A stretch of DNA of 6,088 bases from an uncultured Actinotalea sp. (GCF_946885855.1 NZ_CAMPHH010000208.1:1-6088); one strand, 5' to 3'. Positions 1-6,088 are shown, counted from the stretch's first letter. Notes: generated by a model not told the origin, from the letters alone. Numbers and translations: made by a program.

Positions 1-19
1 ACCCCTGGAGGACCCCGCG

Positions 20-1048
20 ATGCGACTCGGACACCACCTCGGCTACTGGTCCGCCGGACCTCCGCCCGGAGCCGCGGACCTCGTGCGGGAGGCGGACCGG
101 CTCGGCGTCGACTCGGTCTGGACGGCCGAGGCGTACGGCTCGGACGCGCTCACCCCGCTCGCGTGGTGGGGCAGCCGGACCGAGCGGATCCGTCTCGGCA
201 CGGCGATCGCCCAGATGTCGGCCCGCACACCGACGGCGACCGCGATGGCCGCCCTCACCCTGGACCACCTCTGCGGCGGGCGGTTCACGCTCGGCCTGGG
301 CGTCTCGGGGCCGCAGGTCGTCGAGGGCTGGTACGGCCAGCCCTACGACAAGCCCCTGGCCCGCACCCGGGAGTACGTGGCCATCGTCCGGGAGGTGCTG
401 CGCCGGGAGCGCCCGGTCGCCGCCGACGGCCCCTTCTACCCGCTCCCCTACGACGGCGGCACCGGGCTCGGCCGGCCGCTGCGGTCGACCGTGCACCCGC
501 TGCGGCCGGACCTGCCCATCCACCTGGCCGCGGAGGGCCCGAAGAACGTGGCGCTGGCGGCGGAGGTCGCGGACGGCTGGCTGCCCCTGTTCTACGCGCC
601 GAGCGTGGACGCCTTCTACCGGGAGGCGCTGGCCGAGGGCTTCGGCCGCCGCTCCGCGGAGCTGTCCCCTGCGGAGCGGTTCGAGGTGAGCGCGACGGTC
701 CCCGTGGTCGTCGACGACGACGTCGAGAGCGCCGCGGACGTGGTTCGGCCGTTCGCGGCGCTGTACATCGGCGGGATGGGGGCGAGCACCGCCAACTTCC
801 ACCGCGACATGGTCGAGCGGCTCGGCTACGTGCGCGAGTGCGAGACGGTCGCGGCGCTGTACGCGCAGGGACGTCGCACGGAGGCCGCCGCCGCCGTGCC
901 GACCGCCCTCGTGCAGGACATCGCGCTCGTCGGGCCGCCGTCGGCGATCCGGGACCGGCTGGACGCGTGGCGGGAGACCGTCGTGACGTCGATCCTCGTG
1001 CAGGGCGACCTGACCGCGCTGCGCACCATGGCGGAGCTGCTGACCTGA
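20..1048 (+). CDS. LLM class F420-dependent oxidoreductase, Rv3520c type
   Basis: This 342-residue protein is a cytosolic TIM-barrel oxidoreductase of the luciferase-like monooxygenase superfamily. Visible landmarks are the first barrel strand with LGYW (7-10), the segment DSVWTAEAYGSDALTPLAWW (31-50), the stretch AQMSARTPTATAMAALTLDH (64-83), GGRFTLGLGVSGPQVVEGWY (86-105) and AAEGPKNVALAAEVADGWLP (170-189). These are characteristic of the actinobacterial F420 subfamily typified by Mycobacterium tuberculosis Rv3520c, and the length is normal. Such proteins are expected to transfer hydride between F420 and an organic substrate; the substrate is not known and cannot be read from the sequence. 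ATG is chosen because GGAGG (7-11) lies 8 bases upstream. The gene converges on the GH13 gene with a 22-base gap. Family assignment is firm from remembered family sequences. F420 use is inferred from the subfamily, since no F420 biosynthesis gene is in the window. Confidence 0.9.
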   Translation: MRLGHHLGYWSAGPPPGAADLVREADRLGVDSVWTAEAYGSDALTPLAWWGSRTERIRLGTAIAQMSARTPTATAMAALTLDHLCGGRFTLGLGVSGPQVVEGWYGQPYDKPLARTREYVAIVREVLRRERPVAADGPFYPLPYDGGTGLGRPLRSTVHPLRPDLPIHLAAEGPKNVALAAEVADGWLPLFYAPSVDAFYREALAEGFGRRSAELSPAERFEVSATVPVVVDDDVESAADVVRPFAALYIGGMGASTANFHRDMVERLGYVRECETVAALYAQGRRTEAAAAVPTALVQDIALVGPPSAIRDRLDAWRETVVTSILVQGDLTALRTMAELLT

Positions 1049-1055
1049 CTGCTCT

Positions 1056-1090
1056 CGACGGCGCCTCCGCCTACACCAGGCGGCGCGTCG
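1056..1090. terminator. Possible bidirectional hairpin between convergent genes
   Basis: An imperfect stem-loop lies across the 22-base gap between the stop of the F420 oxidoreductase (1046-1048) and the stop of the GH13 gene (1071-1073). CGAC (1056-1059) pairs with GTCG (1087-1090), GCGCC (1061-1065) with GGCGC (1082-1086), and GCCT (69-72 of the 1000s) with AGGC (1078-1081), leaving a five-base loop. There are bulges at 1060 and 1066-1068. No T-tract follows on either strand, and the GC-rich background makes stems like this common, so the terminator role is a weak inference from position. Confidence 0.3.
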
Positions 1091-2753
1091 CCGGTCCCGT
1101 GAGCCGCAGCCACCGGTACCCGTAGCCCTCGAGGGGGACCTCGGCCCTCCCGTCGGCGCCCACCTCGACCTCGCCGTCCGCGAGGAGGTCCACGAGCCGG
1201 CAGGAGTCGTCGGTGCCCTCGGGCAGGGCGACCGGCACCGCGACCGGGTCGGACGTGAGGTTGTGCAGGGTCACGACCGTCGCCTCGTCGACGGAGCTGC
1301 ACAGGGCGAGGACGCCGTCGTGCGGCTGCTCCAGGACGTGCAGGGGAGCCCACCCCATCTCCGGGCACTCGCGGTACCGCTGGACGAGCAGGGACAGGAA
1401 GGACAGCAGCGAGTCGGGGTCCCGGCGCTGCTGGCTGACGCTGACGAACCGCGGGCCGAAGCCGTCGTCGGGCGGCTGCCGCGGGAGCCTGCGGGCCGGT
1501 GCGGCGGAGAAGCCGCCGTTCGGGCCGTCGGACCACTGCATGGGCGTCCGGACCGAGCGGCGGCCGGGCACGTCGAGGTTCTCCCCCATGCCGATCTCCT
1601 CGCCGTAGAAGAGGGTCGGCGTCCCGGGCAGGGCGAACATCAGCGAGTAGACCATCCGGACACGGCGCGGGTCCCCGCCGAGCATCGTGGGCAGGCGGCG
1701 GCGCAGCCCTCGCCCGAAGAGCTGCATGTCCTCCTGCGGCCCGAACGCGTCGAAGACCTCCTGGCGCTCCTCCTCGGAGAGCTTGTCGAGCGTCAGCTCG
1801 TCGTGGTTGCGCACGAACGTCGCCCACTGGCAGTCCGTGGGGATCGGCGGTCGCGCCCGGAGCGCGTCGAGGAGGGGCCGGGCGTCCCCTCGCGCCAGTG
1901 ACAGGTACAGGGCCTGGTTCCCTACGAAGTCGAAGAGCATGGTCAGCTCGTCACCGTGACCGTCGCCGTAGTACCGGACGGCGTCCTCGTACGGGAGGTT
2001 GACCTCGCCGAGCAGGATCGAGCTGCCCGCCCGTCGGCTGATGAACTGCCGCAGCGACGCGAGGTACGTGTGAGGGTCCCCGTACCGGGCCTCCTCCTTC
2101 TCGTCCATCCCGAGCGTCTCGATGAGGTACGGCACCGCGTCGACGCGGAAGCCCGAGATGCCCAGCTCGAGCCAGAACCCGATCATCTTCGCGATCTCGT
2201 CGCGCACCCTCGGGTTCGCGACGTTGAGGTCCGGCTGGTGGCGGTAGAACCGGTGCAGGTACCACTCGTCGGTCTTCTCGTCGAGCTCCCAGATGCTGTC
2301 CTCCTCGTCGGGGAACACCACCTCGGCCGACGTGTCCGGCGGCTCGTCCGCGCGCCACACGTAGAAGTCCCGGTACGGGTTGTCCTTGCTCTTGCGGGCC
2401 TCGACGAACCAGGGGTGGCGGTCGGAGGTGTGGTTGACGACGAGGTCCGCGATGACGCGCATCCCGCGGTCGCGGGCCGTGCGCACCAGCTCCACGAGGT
2501 CCCCGAGGGTCCCGAGCCGGGCGTCGACGCCGTAGTGGTCGGTGATGTCGTAGCCGTCGTCGAGGTTGGCCGTCGGGTAGAACGGCATGAGCCACAGGCA
2601 CGTGACGCCCAGCTCGGCGAGGTGGTCGATGCGCTGCGCCAGGCCCTGGAAGTCCCCGACCCCGTCGCCGTCCCAGTCCATGAAGGTCTCGACGTCGAGG
2701 CAGTAGACGACGGCGTTCTTCCACCACAGGTCCGAGGTGTCCGTGATCCTCAT
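1071..2753 (-). CDS. GH13 alpha-amylase family protein, trehalose synthase-like
   Basis: This 560-residue cytosolic glycoside hydrolase family 13 protein has no signal peptide. All four GH13 signatures are present: region I DLVVNHT (103-109), region II GFRVDAVPY (201-209) with nucleophile D205, region III ILLGEVN (246-252) with acid/base E250, and region IV FVRNHDE (313-319) with H317 and transition-state D318. DDGYDI (65-70), HRFYRHQPDLN (167-177), RNHDELTL and TPMQWS (403-408) match the trehalose synthase (TreS) subgroup, which interconverts maltose and trehalose. A beta-rich C-terminal domain covers roughly 450-560. Length is close to that of single-domain TreS proteins and there is no maltokinase domain. 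The ATG overlaps the stop of the upstream LLM gene as ATGA, and AGGGGG sits 7 bases upstream, which supports this start although the frame stays open further upstream. True substrate is uncertain: many such neighbours of LLM genes are labelled only alpha-amylase family, and hydrolysis, isomerisation or transglycosylation are all possible. Confidence 0.9.
   Translation of the reverse strand: MRITDTSDLWWKNAVVYCLDVETFMDWDGDGVGDFQGLAQRIDHLAELGVTCLWLMPFYPTANLDDGYDITDHYGVDARLGTLGDLVELVRTARDRGMRVIADLVVNHTSDRHPWFVEARKSKDNPYRDFYVWRADEPPDTSAEVVFPDEEDSIWELDEKTDEWYLHRFYRHQPDLNVANPRVRDEIAKMIGFWLELGISGFRVDAVPYLIETLGMDEKEEARYGDPHTYLASLRQFISRRAGSSILLGEVNLPYEDAVRYYGDGHGDELTMLFDFVGNQALYLSLARGDARPLLDALRARPPIPTDCQWATFVRNHDELTLDKLSEEERQEVFDAFGPQEDMQLFGRGLRRRLPTMLGGDPRRVRMVYSLMFALPGTPTLFYGEEIGMGENLDVPGRRSVRTPMQWSDGPNGGFSAAPARRLPRQPPDDGFGPRFVSVSQQRRDPDSLLSFLSLLVQRYRECPEMGWAPLHVLEQPHDGVLALCSSVDEATVVTLHNLTSDPVAVPVALPEGTDDSCRLVDLLADGEVEVGADGRAEVPLEGYGYRWLRLTGPATRRLV
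2750..2753 (-). other. ATGA stop-start overlap coupling LLM and GH13 genes
   Basis: On the minus strand the TGA stop of the LLM oxidoreductase and the ATG start of the GH13 gene share bases in an ATGA tetranucleotide. This arrangement usually means terminating ribosomes restart on the next gene, so both proteins should be made together from one transcript. An AGGGGG element (2761-2766) inside the end of the first gene can also serve as a ribosome binding site. Confidence 0.9.
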
Positions 2754-3754
2754 CGGCCGGCCCCCTGCTCGGGCGGGCTCGTGACGCCGCCGACGGCGGC
2801 CCGCACCCGCGGCAGGACGTGCTCGCCGAACGCGTCGACGTACGCCTCCTGGTCCGTGCCGACGTGGTGCAGGTACACCTCGTCGAACCCGACCTCGGCC
2901 AGCTCGGTGAGCCAGTCGACGTGCTGGTCGAGGTCGGCGGAGATCTTCACCGCCTCGTGCACATCCTGCGGGCGCACGTGCGCCGACGCCTGCTCGAAGG
3001 CCTCGGGCGTGTCCAGGTCCCACGGCAACGGCGGGGAGAACAGGTTGGTCCGCCACTGCTCGAAGGCGATGCGCTCGGCACGCCCGGCGTCCCGGTCCCA
3101 GCACAGGTGCACCTGGAGGACCACCGGGCCCCGGCCGCCCGCCTCCCGGTAGGCGCCCACCATCTCGCGCAGGGTGTCCAACGGCTGGTTGATCGTGACC
3201 AGGCCGTCCGACCAGGCCGCCATGCGCCGGGCGGTCGCGACCGTCACCGCGGGGGCGATGAGCGGCGGCACCTGTTCGGGGAGCGTCCACAGCCGCGCCC
3301 GGTCCACCGTGACCAGGCCGTCGTGCGTGACGGTCTCGCCCGCGAGGAGGCGCCGGATCACCGCGATCGACTCCTCGAGCCGGGCGTCCCGCACGTCCTT
3401 GCGGGGCCACGGCTGCCCGGTGATGTGCTCGTTCATGTTCTCGCCGGAGCCCAGCGCGGCCCAGAACCGCCCCGGGAACATCGCACCGAGCGTGCCGATC
3501 GCCTGGGCGATGATCGCCGGGTGGTAGCGCTGCCCCGGCGCGTTGACGACGCCGAAGCGCAGGCCGGTCGTCGCCAGCGCGGCGCCGAGCCAGGACCACG
3601 CGAAGCCGGAGTGGCCCTGGTCGGTGTTCCAGGGGGCGAAGTGGTCCGAGCACATCGCCGCGTCGAAGCCCGCGGCCTCGGCGCGCTGGACCGCCCGCAG
3701 CAGCTCCGCGGGGTGCACCTGCTCGTGGGAGGCGTGGAAGCCGAAGATCGTCAC
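2750..3754 (-). CDS. LLM class oxidoreductase, probable FMN-using (TIGR03885-like)
   Basis: This 334-residue luciferase-like barrel protein resembles the clade named TIGR03885, described as LLM oxidoreductases that probably use a flavin rather than F420 and that are related to F420-dependent glucose-6-phosphate dehydrogenase (FGD). Visible motifs are FGFHASHEQ (4-12), AAMCSDHFAPW (32-42), GFAWSWLGAAL (50-60), FGVVNAPGQRYHPAIIAQA (67-85), GRFWAALGSGENMNEHITG (95-113) and the C-terminal FDEVYLHHVGTDQE (290-303). H38, W42 and E105 seem to match the catalytic H40, W44 and E109 of mycobacterial FGD. The reaction is unknown. The start is GTG (3752-3754), preceded by AGGA with 7 bases spacing. It is the first gene of a minus-strand operon whose second gene is the GH13 protein, overlapping it by four bases. 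Family membership is strong; cofactor and substrate are inferred. Confidence 0.9.
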   Translation of the reverse strand: MTIFGFHASHEQVHPAELLRAVQRAEAAGFDAAMCSDHFAPWNTDQGHSGFAWSWLGAALATTGLRFGVVNAPGQRYHPAIIAQAIGTLGAMFPGRFWAALGSGENMNEHITGQPWPRKDVRDARLEESIAVIRRLLAGETVTHDGLVTVDRARLWTLPEQVPPLIAPAVTVATARRMAAWSDGLVTINQPLDTLREMVGAYREAGGRGPVVLQVHLCWDRDAGRAERIAFEQWRTNLFSPPLPWDLDTPEAFEQASAHVRPQDVHEAVKISADLDQHVDWLTELAEVGFDEVYLHHVGTDQEAYVDAFGEHVLPRVRAAVGGVTSPPEQGAGR

Positions 3755-3829
3755 AGGGCGTTCCTACCCCGGTACGTCCCGGGCCGCCCGTCGAGCGGGC
3801 GACCCCGCGGGGTGGGAGACTGCAGCGCT
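3755..3829. promoter_or_regulatory. Divergent intergenic region with a perfect 12-bp palindrome
   Basis: These 75 bases separate the divergent LLM-GH13 operon and the App1-like gene and must hold the promoters for both, unless they are further inside the coding regions. No convincing -35/-10 pair is visible on either strand. Three inverted repeats follow one another: CCCGG/CCGGG (3768-3772 and 3779-3783, six-base spacer), CGCCCG/CGGGCG (3785-3790 and 3796-3801, five-base loop) and the perfect palindrome ACCCCGCGGGGT (3802-3813). The last ends just before the GGGAG of the App1-like gene, where a bound protein could block expression. Operator function is speculative, as GC-rich DNA yields short palindromes easily. 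Confidence 0.35.
3814..3818 (+). promoter_or_regulatory. Ribosome binding site deciding the App1-like start
   Basis: GGGAG lies 11 bases before GTG 3830-3832, slightly long spacing but the best candidate. An in-frame GTG at 3812-3814 is an alternative that would add six residues, but it has no clear ribosome binding site before it and would itself contain this one. The open frame continues far upstream, antisense to the LLM gene, so the start rests on this site and on the end of the neighbouring gene. Confidence 0.45.
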
Positions 3830-4975
3830 GTGGACACCCCGGACCCCGACCGCACGCCCACCCCCGACGAGGGCGACGCGCCCCGGCGGAGCGCGAGCCC
3901 CCGCGGCGCTCGCCCGGACGCGGCGGCAGCCGCGACGACGAGCCGCCCCCACTGGTCGGCGCGCGTCGAGGACGCGGTCCTCGGCCGCGTCAACGCCGCC
4001 CTGCGCCGGCGCGGCTGGGTCCCCCGCGTCGAGCCGTACACCGGCTACGGTGCCCCCGGCTGGGTGCGCGTCCTCGGTCGCGCGGCGCTCGCCGCGCCGG
4101 ACACGAGCGCCCGGGAGATGGCCGAGCGCGACGAGGGCTCCGCCGACCGGGCCGTGCGCGGGTGGCGCAGCTTCCTCAGCGCCCAGCTCGGGGGCGCCGT
4201 CGTCGGCGTCGAGGTGGGTGACCGACGCCACGAGGTGACGGCCGACCGCGGGGGCTACGTCGATGCCGTCGTCGAGGCGGACCTGACCCCCGGGTGGCAC
4301 ACGGTGCGCCTCGTGCTCGGTGGCCGGGGCGTCGAGGCCCCGGTGCTGGTCGTGGACCCCCGCGTCGAGGTCGGCATGGTCAGCGACATCGACGACACCG
4401 TCATGGTCACCGCGCTCCCCCGTCCCCTGCTCGCCGCCTGGAACGCGTTCGTGCTCCACGAGAACGCGCGCCGGGTCGTCCCCGGCATGGCCGGCCTGTA
4501 CCGCCGGTGGACCGCGGCGCACCCGGACGCGCCGGTCCTCTACCTGTCGACGGGTGCCTGGAACGTCGCCCCGGCCCTGCGCCGGTTCCTGCAGCGGCAC
4601 GGCTACCCCGCCGGCCCGCTGCTCCTCACCGACTGGGGGCCCACGAACACGGGCTGGTTCCGCAGCGGGCGCGCCCACAAGGACGCCGCGCTGCGGCGGC
4701 TACGACACGAGTTCCCGACGATGCGCTGGTTCCTGGTCGGTGACGACGGCCAGCACGACCCGGAGATCTACGGTGACTTCGCCGCCGAGCACCCGGACGG
4801 GGTGGACGCGGTCGCCATCCGTCAGCTGAGCCCGACCGAGCAGGTCCTGGCCCACGGCACGACCGAGCCGATCGACCGCGTCCGCAGCAAGTCCGACGCG
4901 GCGCGGACCGTCACCGGGCCGGACGGGAACGCGCTCGCGCTTGCGATGATCGACACCGGGATGCTCCCCGGCTGA
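3830..4975 (+). CDS. DUF2183 / App1-like phosphatase domain protein
   Basis: This 381-residue protein carries the catalytic domain named App1 (DUF2183), a HAD-like phosphatase fold first defined in the yeast phosphatidate phosphatase App1, which converts phosphatidate to diacylglycerol. HAD motif I is DIDDT (186-190) with nucleophile D186 and acid/base D188; motif II is LYLSTGAWN (237-245) with S240/T241; the motif III lysine is probably K284 in HKDAAL; and motif IV is GDDGQHDPEIY (304-314) with acidic D305 and D306. The first 40 or so residues are a Pro/Asp/Ala/Arg-rich, probably disordered tail, followed by a beta-rich N-terminal part (about 75-180). There is no signal peptide or membrane segment, so it is probably cytosolic or peripheral. 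GTG 3830 is chosen from GGGAG upstream; GTG 3812 is possible. It diverges from the LLM-GH13 operon and converges on the threonine aldolase gene. Phosphatase fold is firm; lipid substrate in bacteria is an extrapolation. Confidence 0.87.
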   Translation: MDTPDPDRTPTPDEGDAPRRSASPRGARPDAAAAATTSRPHWSARVEDAVLGRVNAALRRRGWVPRVEPYTGYGAPGWVRVLGRAALAAPDTSAREMAERDEGSADRAVRGWRSFLSAQLGGAVVGVEVGDRRHEVTADRGGYVDAVVEADLTPGWHTVRLVLGGRGVEAPVLVVDPRVEVGMVSDIDDTVMVTALPRPLLAAWNAFVLHENARRVVPGMAGLYRRWTAAHPDAPVLYLSTGAWNVAPALRRFLQRHGYPAGPLLLTDWGPTNTGWFRSGRAHKDAALRRLRHEFPTMRWFLVGDDGQHDPEIYGDFAAEHPDGVDAVAIRQLSPTEQVLAHGTTEPIDRVRSKSDAARTVTGPDGNALALAMIDTGMLPG

Positions 4976-5000
4976 CCCGCGGGCCGACCCGGGTCAGCCG
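4969..5000. terminator. Shared inverted repeat spanning two convergent stop codons
   Basis: An exact 11-bp inverted repeat has arms at 4969-4979 (CGGCTGACCCG) and 4990-5000 (CGGGTCAGCCG) around a ten-base loop. The TGA of the App1-like gene (4973-4975) is in the left arm and the TGA of the threonine aldolase (4994-4996, minus strand) is in the right arm. Its position between convergent genes fits a bidirectional terminator, but there is no T-tract, so it would be a GC-rich actinobacterial-type hairpin at best. Confidence 0.6.
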
Positions 5001-6019
5001 CGCCCCAGCTCCTCGCGCAGCGCGGCGACGAACGCGTCGACGTCCGCCTCCGTCGTGTCGAACGCGCACATCCAGCGCACCTCGCCCGTGGCGACGTCCC
5101 AGTCGTAGAACCGGAACCGCGCACGGAGACGGTCCGCGACGCCGTCGGGCAGCACCGCGAAGACGGCGTTCGCCTCGACGGGGCGGACCACGCTCACCCC
5201 GGGCAGCCCGACGACGGCGTCGCGCAGCCGGCGCGCCATGGCGTTCGCGTGCCGGGCCGAGCGCAGCCACAGGTCGCCCTCGAGGAGCGTGACGAGCTGC
5301 ACGGACAGGAACCGCATCTTCGACGCGAGCTGCATGTTCATCTTGCGCAGGTACGGCAGGCCCGTGACGGCCCGCGGCTCGAGGACGACGACCGCCTCGG
5401 CCCCCATGAGGCCGTTCTTCGTGCCGCCGAAGGACAGGACGTCGACCCCGGCCTCGGCCGTGAACGCCCGGAGGGGGACGTCGAGCGTCGCCGCCGCGTT
5501 GGAGATCCGGGCCCCGTCCAGGTGCAGCCGCATGCCGCGCGCGTGGGCGTGCTCGGCCAGCGCACGGATCTCGTCCGGCGTGTAGCAGGTGCCCAGCTCG
5601 GTGGTCTGGGTGATGGACACGACGAGCGGCTGCGCACGGTGCTCGTCGCCCCAGCCCCACGCCTGGCGGTCGACGAGCTCGGGCGTGAGCTTGCCGTCCG
5701 GGGTCGGGACCGTGAGGAGCTTGATCCCGGCGACCCGCTCCGGCGCGCCGTTCTCGTCGGTGTTGATGTGGGCGGTCTCGGCGCAGACGACGGCGCCCCA
5801 CGGCGGCAGCATGGCCTGCAGGCTGAGGACGTTCGCGCCCGTGCCGTTGAAGACGGGGAACACGTCGACGGCCCGCCCGAGGTGGTCCGCCATGACCTCG
5901 TGCAGCCGTGCGGTCCACCGGTCCTCGCCGTAGGCGATCTCGTGCCCGACGTTCGCCCGCGCGAAGGCCTCGAGCACCTCGGTGTGCACGCCGGCGTAGT
6001 TGTCCGAGGCGAAGCTCAC
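4994..6019 (-). CDS. ltaE: Low-specificity L-threonine aldolase (PLP enzyme)
   Basis: This fold-type I pyridoxal-phosphate lyase should cleave L-threonine or L-allo-threonine to glycine and acetaldehyde in the cytosol, feeding glycine supply or threonine breakdown. From GTG 6019, 341 residues show SFASDNYAGVH (2-12), NGTGAN (58-63) for the PLP phosphate, AETAHIN (80-86) with H84 probably stacking on the ring, HLDGAR (166-171) with D168 and R171, and SFGGTKNG (196-203) with Schiff-base lysine K201. R315 in VRWMCAFDTTEADVDAF is the likely substrate-carboxylate arginine. Length and sequence fit the actinobacterial form. The start is doubtful: GTG 6017-6019 has only a G-run three bases upstream, and the frame stays open without a stop or another start codon to 6088, so the gene may begin beyond the right edge. 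Other beta-hydroxy-amino acids are possible substrates. Confidence 0.9.
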   Translation of the reverse strand: MSFASDNYAGVHTEVLEAFARANVGHEIAYGEDRWTARLHEVMADHLGRAVDVFPVFNGTGANVLSLQAMLPPWGAVVCAETAHINTDENGAPERVAGIKLLTVPTPDGKLTPELVDRQAWGWGDEHRAQPLVVSITQTTELGTCYTPDEIRALAEHAHARGMRLHLDGARISNAAATLDVPLRAFTAEAGVDVLSFGGTKNGLMGAEAVVVLEPRAVTGLPYLRKMNMQLASKMRFLSVQLVTLLEGDLWLRSARHANAMARRLRDAVVGLPGVSVVRPVEANAVFAVLPDGVADRLRARFRFYDWDVATGEVRWMCAFDTTEADVDAFVAALREELGRG

Positions 6020-6088
6020 CCGCCCCCCGGTGGGGGCGTCGTCGTCGCGGGCCGGGTCCTCCGCAGGGGCGGCGGCGGAGGCGGGGAC

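Noticed and set aside
163..1125. A plus-strand open frame overlapping the F420 oxidoreductase in another frame
   Set aside because: Gly/Arg/Pro-rich shadow translation with no recognisable motif; the overlapping frame matches a known family over its whole length.
1956..3152. A long plus-strand open frame antisense to the GH13 and LLM genes
   Set aside because: Its Val/Arg/Asp/Glu-rich composition is what the complement of a high-GC gene gives; no family motifs, and both opposing genes are clearly real.
1071..3653. A single minus-strand open frame of 860 residues that would make a long N-terminal extension of the GH13 protein
   Set aside because: The upstream 300 residues are an Arg/Ala/Pro/Gly-rich out-of-frame shadow of the LLM gene. 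The ATG at 2753 has a ribosome binding site and begins exactly where family similarity starts.
2819..3829. A large N-terminal extension of the App1-like protein running antisense to the LLM gene
   Set aside because: The frame is open but low-complexity in composition and overlaps a well-supported gene. GTG 3830 with GGGAG upstream is a better start.
4911..5918. A minus-strand open frame overlapping the threonine aldolase
   Set aside because: Arg/Ala/Gly-rich shadow; the aldolase frame contains the PLP lysine and all family motifs.
1..6088. Mobile elements, tRNAs, CRISPR arrays, phage or plasmid functions
   Set aside because: No transposase or integrase motifs, no repeated spacers, no tRNA-like cloverleaf and no long direct repeats seen; coding genes fill nearly the whole window.

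Overview
The window is about 6.1 kb of very GC-rich DNA (well above 70% G+C by eye). Third codon positions are almost all G or C, and three of the five genes use GTG or an uncertain start. Together with an F420-type luciferase-like oxidoreductase of the Rv3520c kind and an actinobacterial-type threonine aldolase, this suggests an actinomycete, most likely a Cellulomonas-like member of the Micrococcales. The genus is an inference from style, not a match. The window is ordinary, tightly packed chromosome: five protein genes cover nearly all of it. I see no RNA genes, mobile elements, CRISPR arrays or phage genes.

Layout from left to right. (1) A plus-strand gene at 20-1048 encodes an F420-dependent luciferase-like monooxygenase (LLM) family oxidoreductase. 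(2) It converges on a minus-strand two-gene operon. The upstream gene (2750-3754) is a second, different LLM-family oxidoreductase resembling the predicted FMN-using clade. Its stop codon overlaps the start codon of the downstream gene (1071-2753), a GH13 alpha-amylase-family protein resembling trehalose synthase. (3) A 75-bp divergent intergenic region with a perfect 12-bp palindrome separates this operon from a plus-strand gene (3830-4975) for a DUF2183/App1-like HAD-fold phosphatase. (4) That gene converges on a minus-strand low-specificity L-threonine aldolase (4994-6019, probably extending past the right edge). An 11-bp inverted repeat between them contains both stop codons and may act as a shared terminator.

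The most interesting unit is the coupled LLM oxidoreductase-GH13 pair. The oxidoreductase resembles F420-dependent glucose-6-phosphate dehydrogenase at its active-site motifs but seems to lack one phosphate-binding lysine of that enzyme. The partner should act on an alpha-glucoside such as maltose or trehalose. A joint role in oxidising or modifying a non-phosphorylated sugar is a reasonable but untested hypothesis. The other genes have no evident functional link to this pair. I found no clear sign of a wholly new system.
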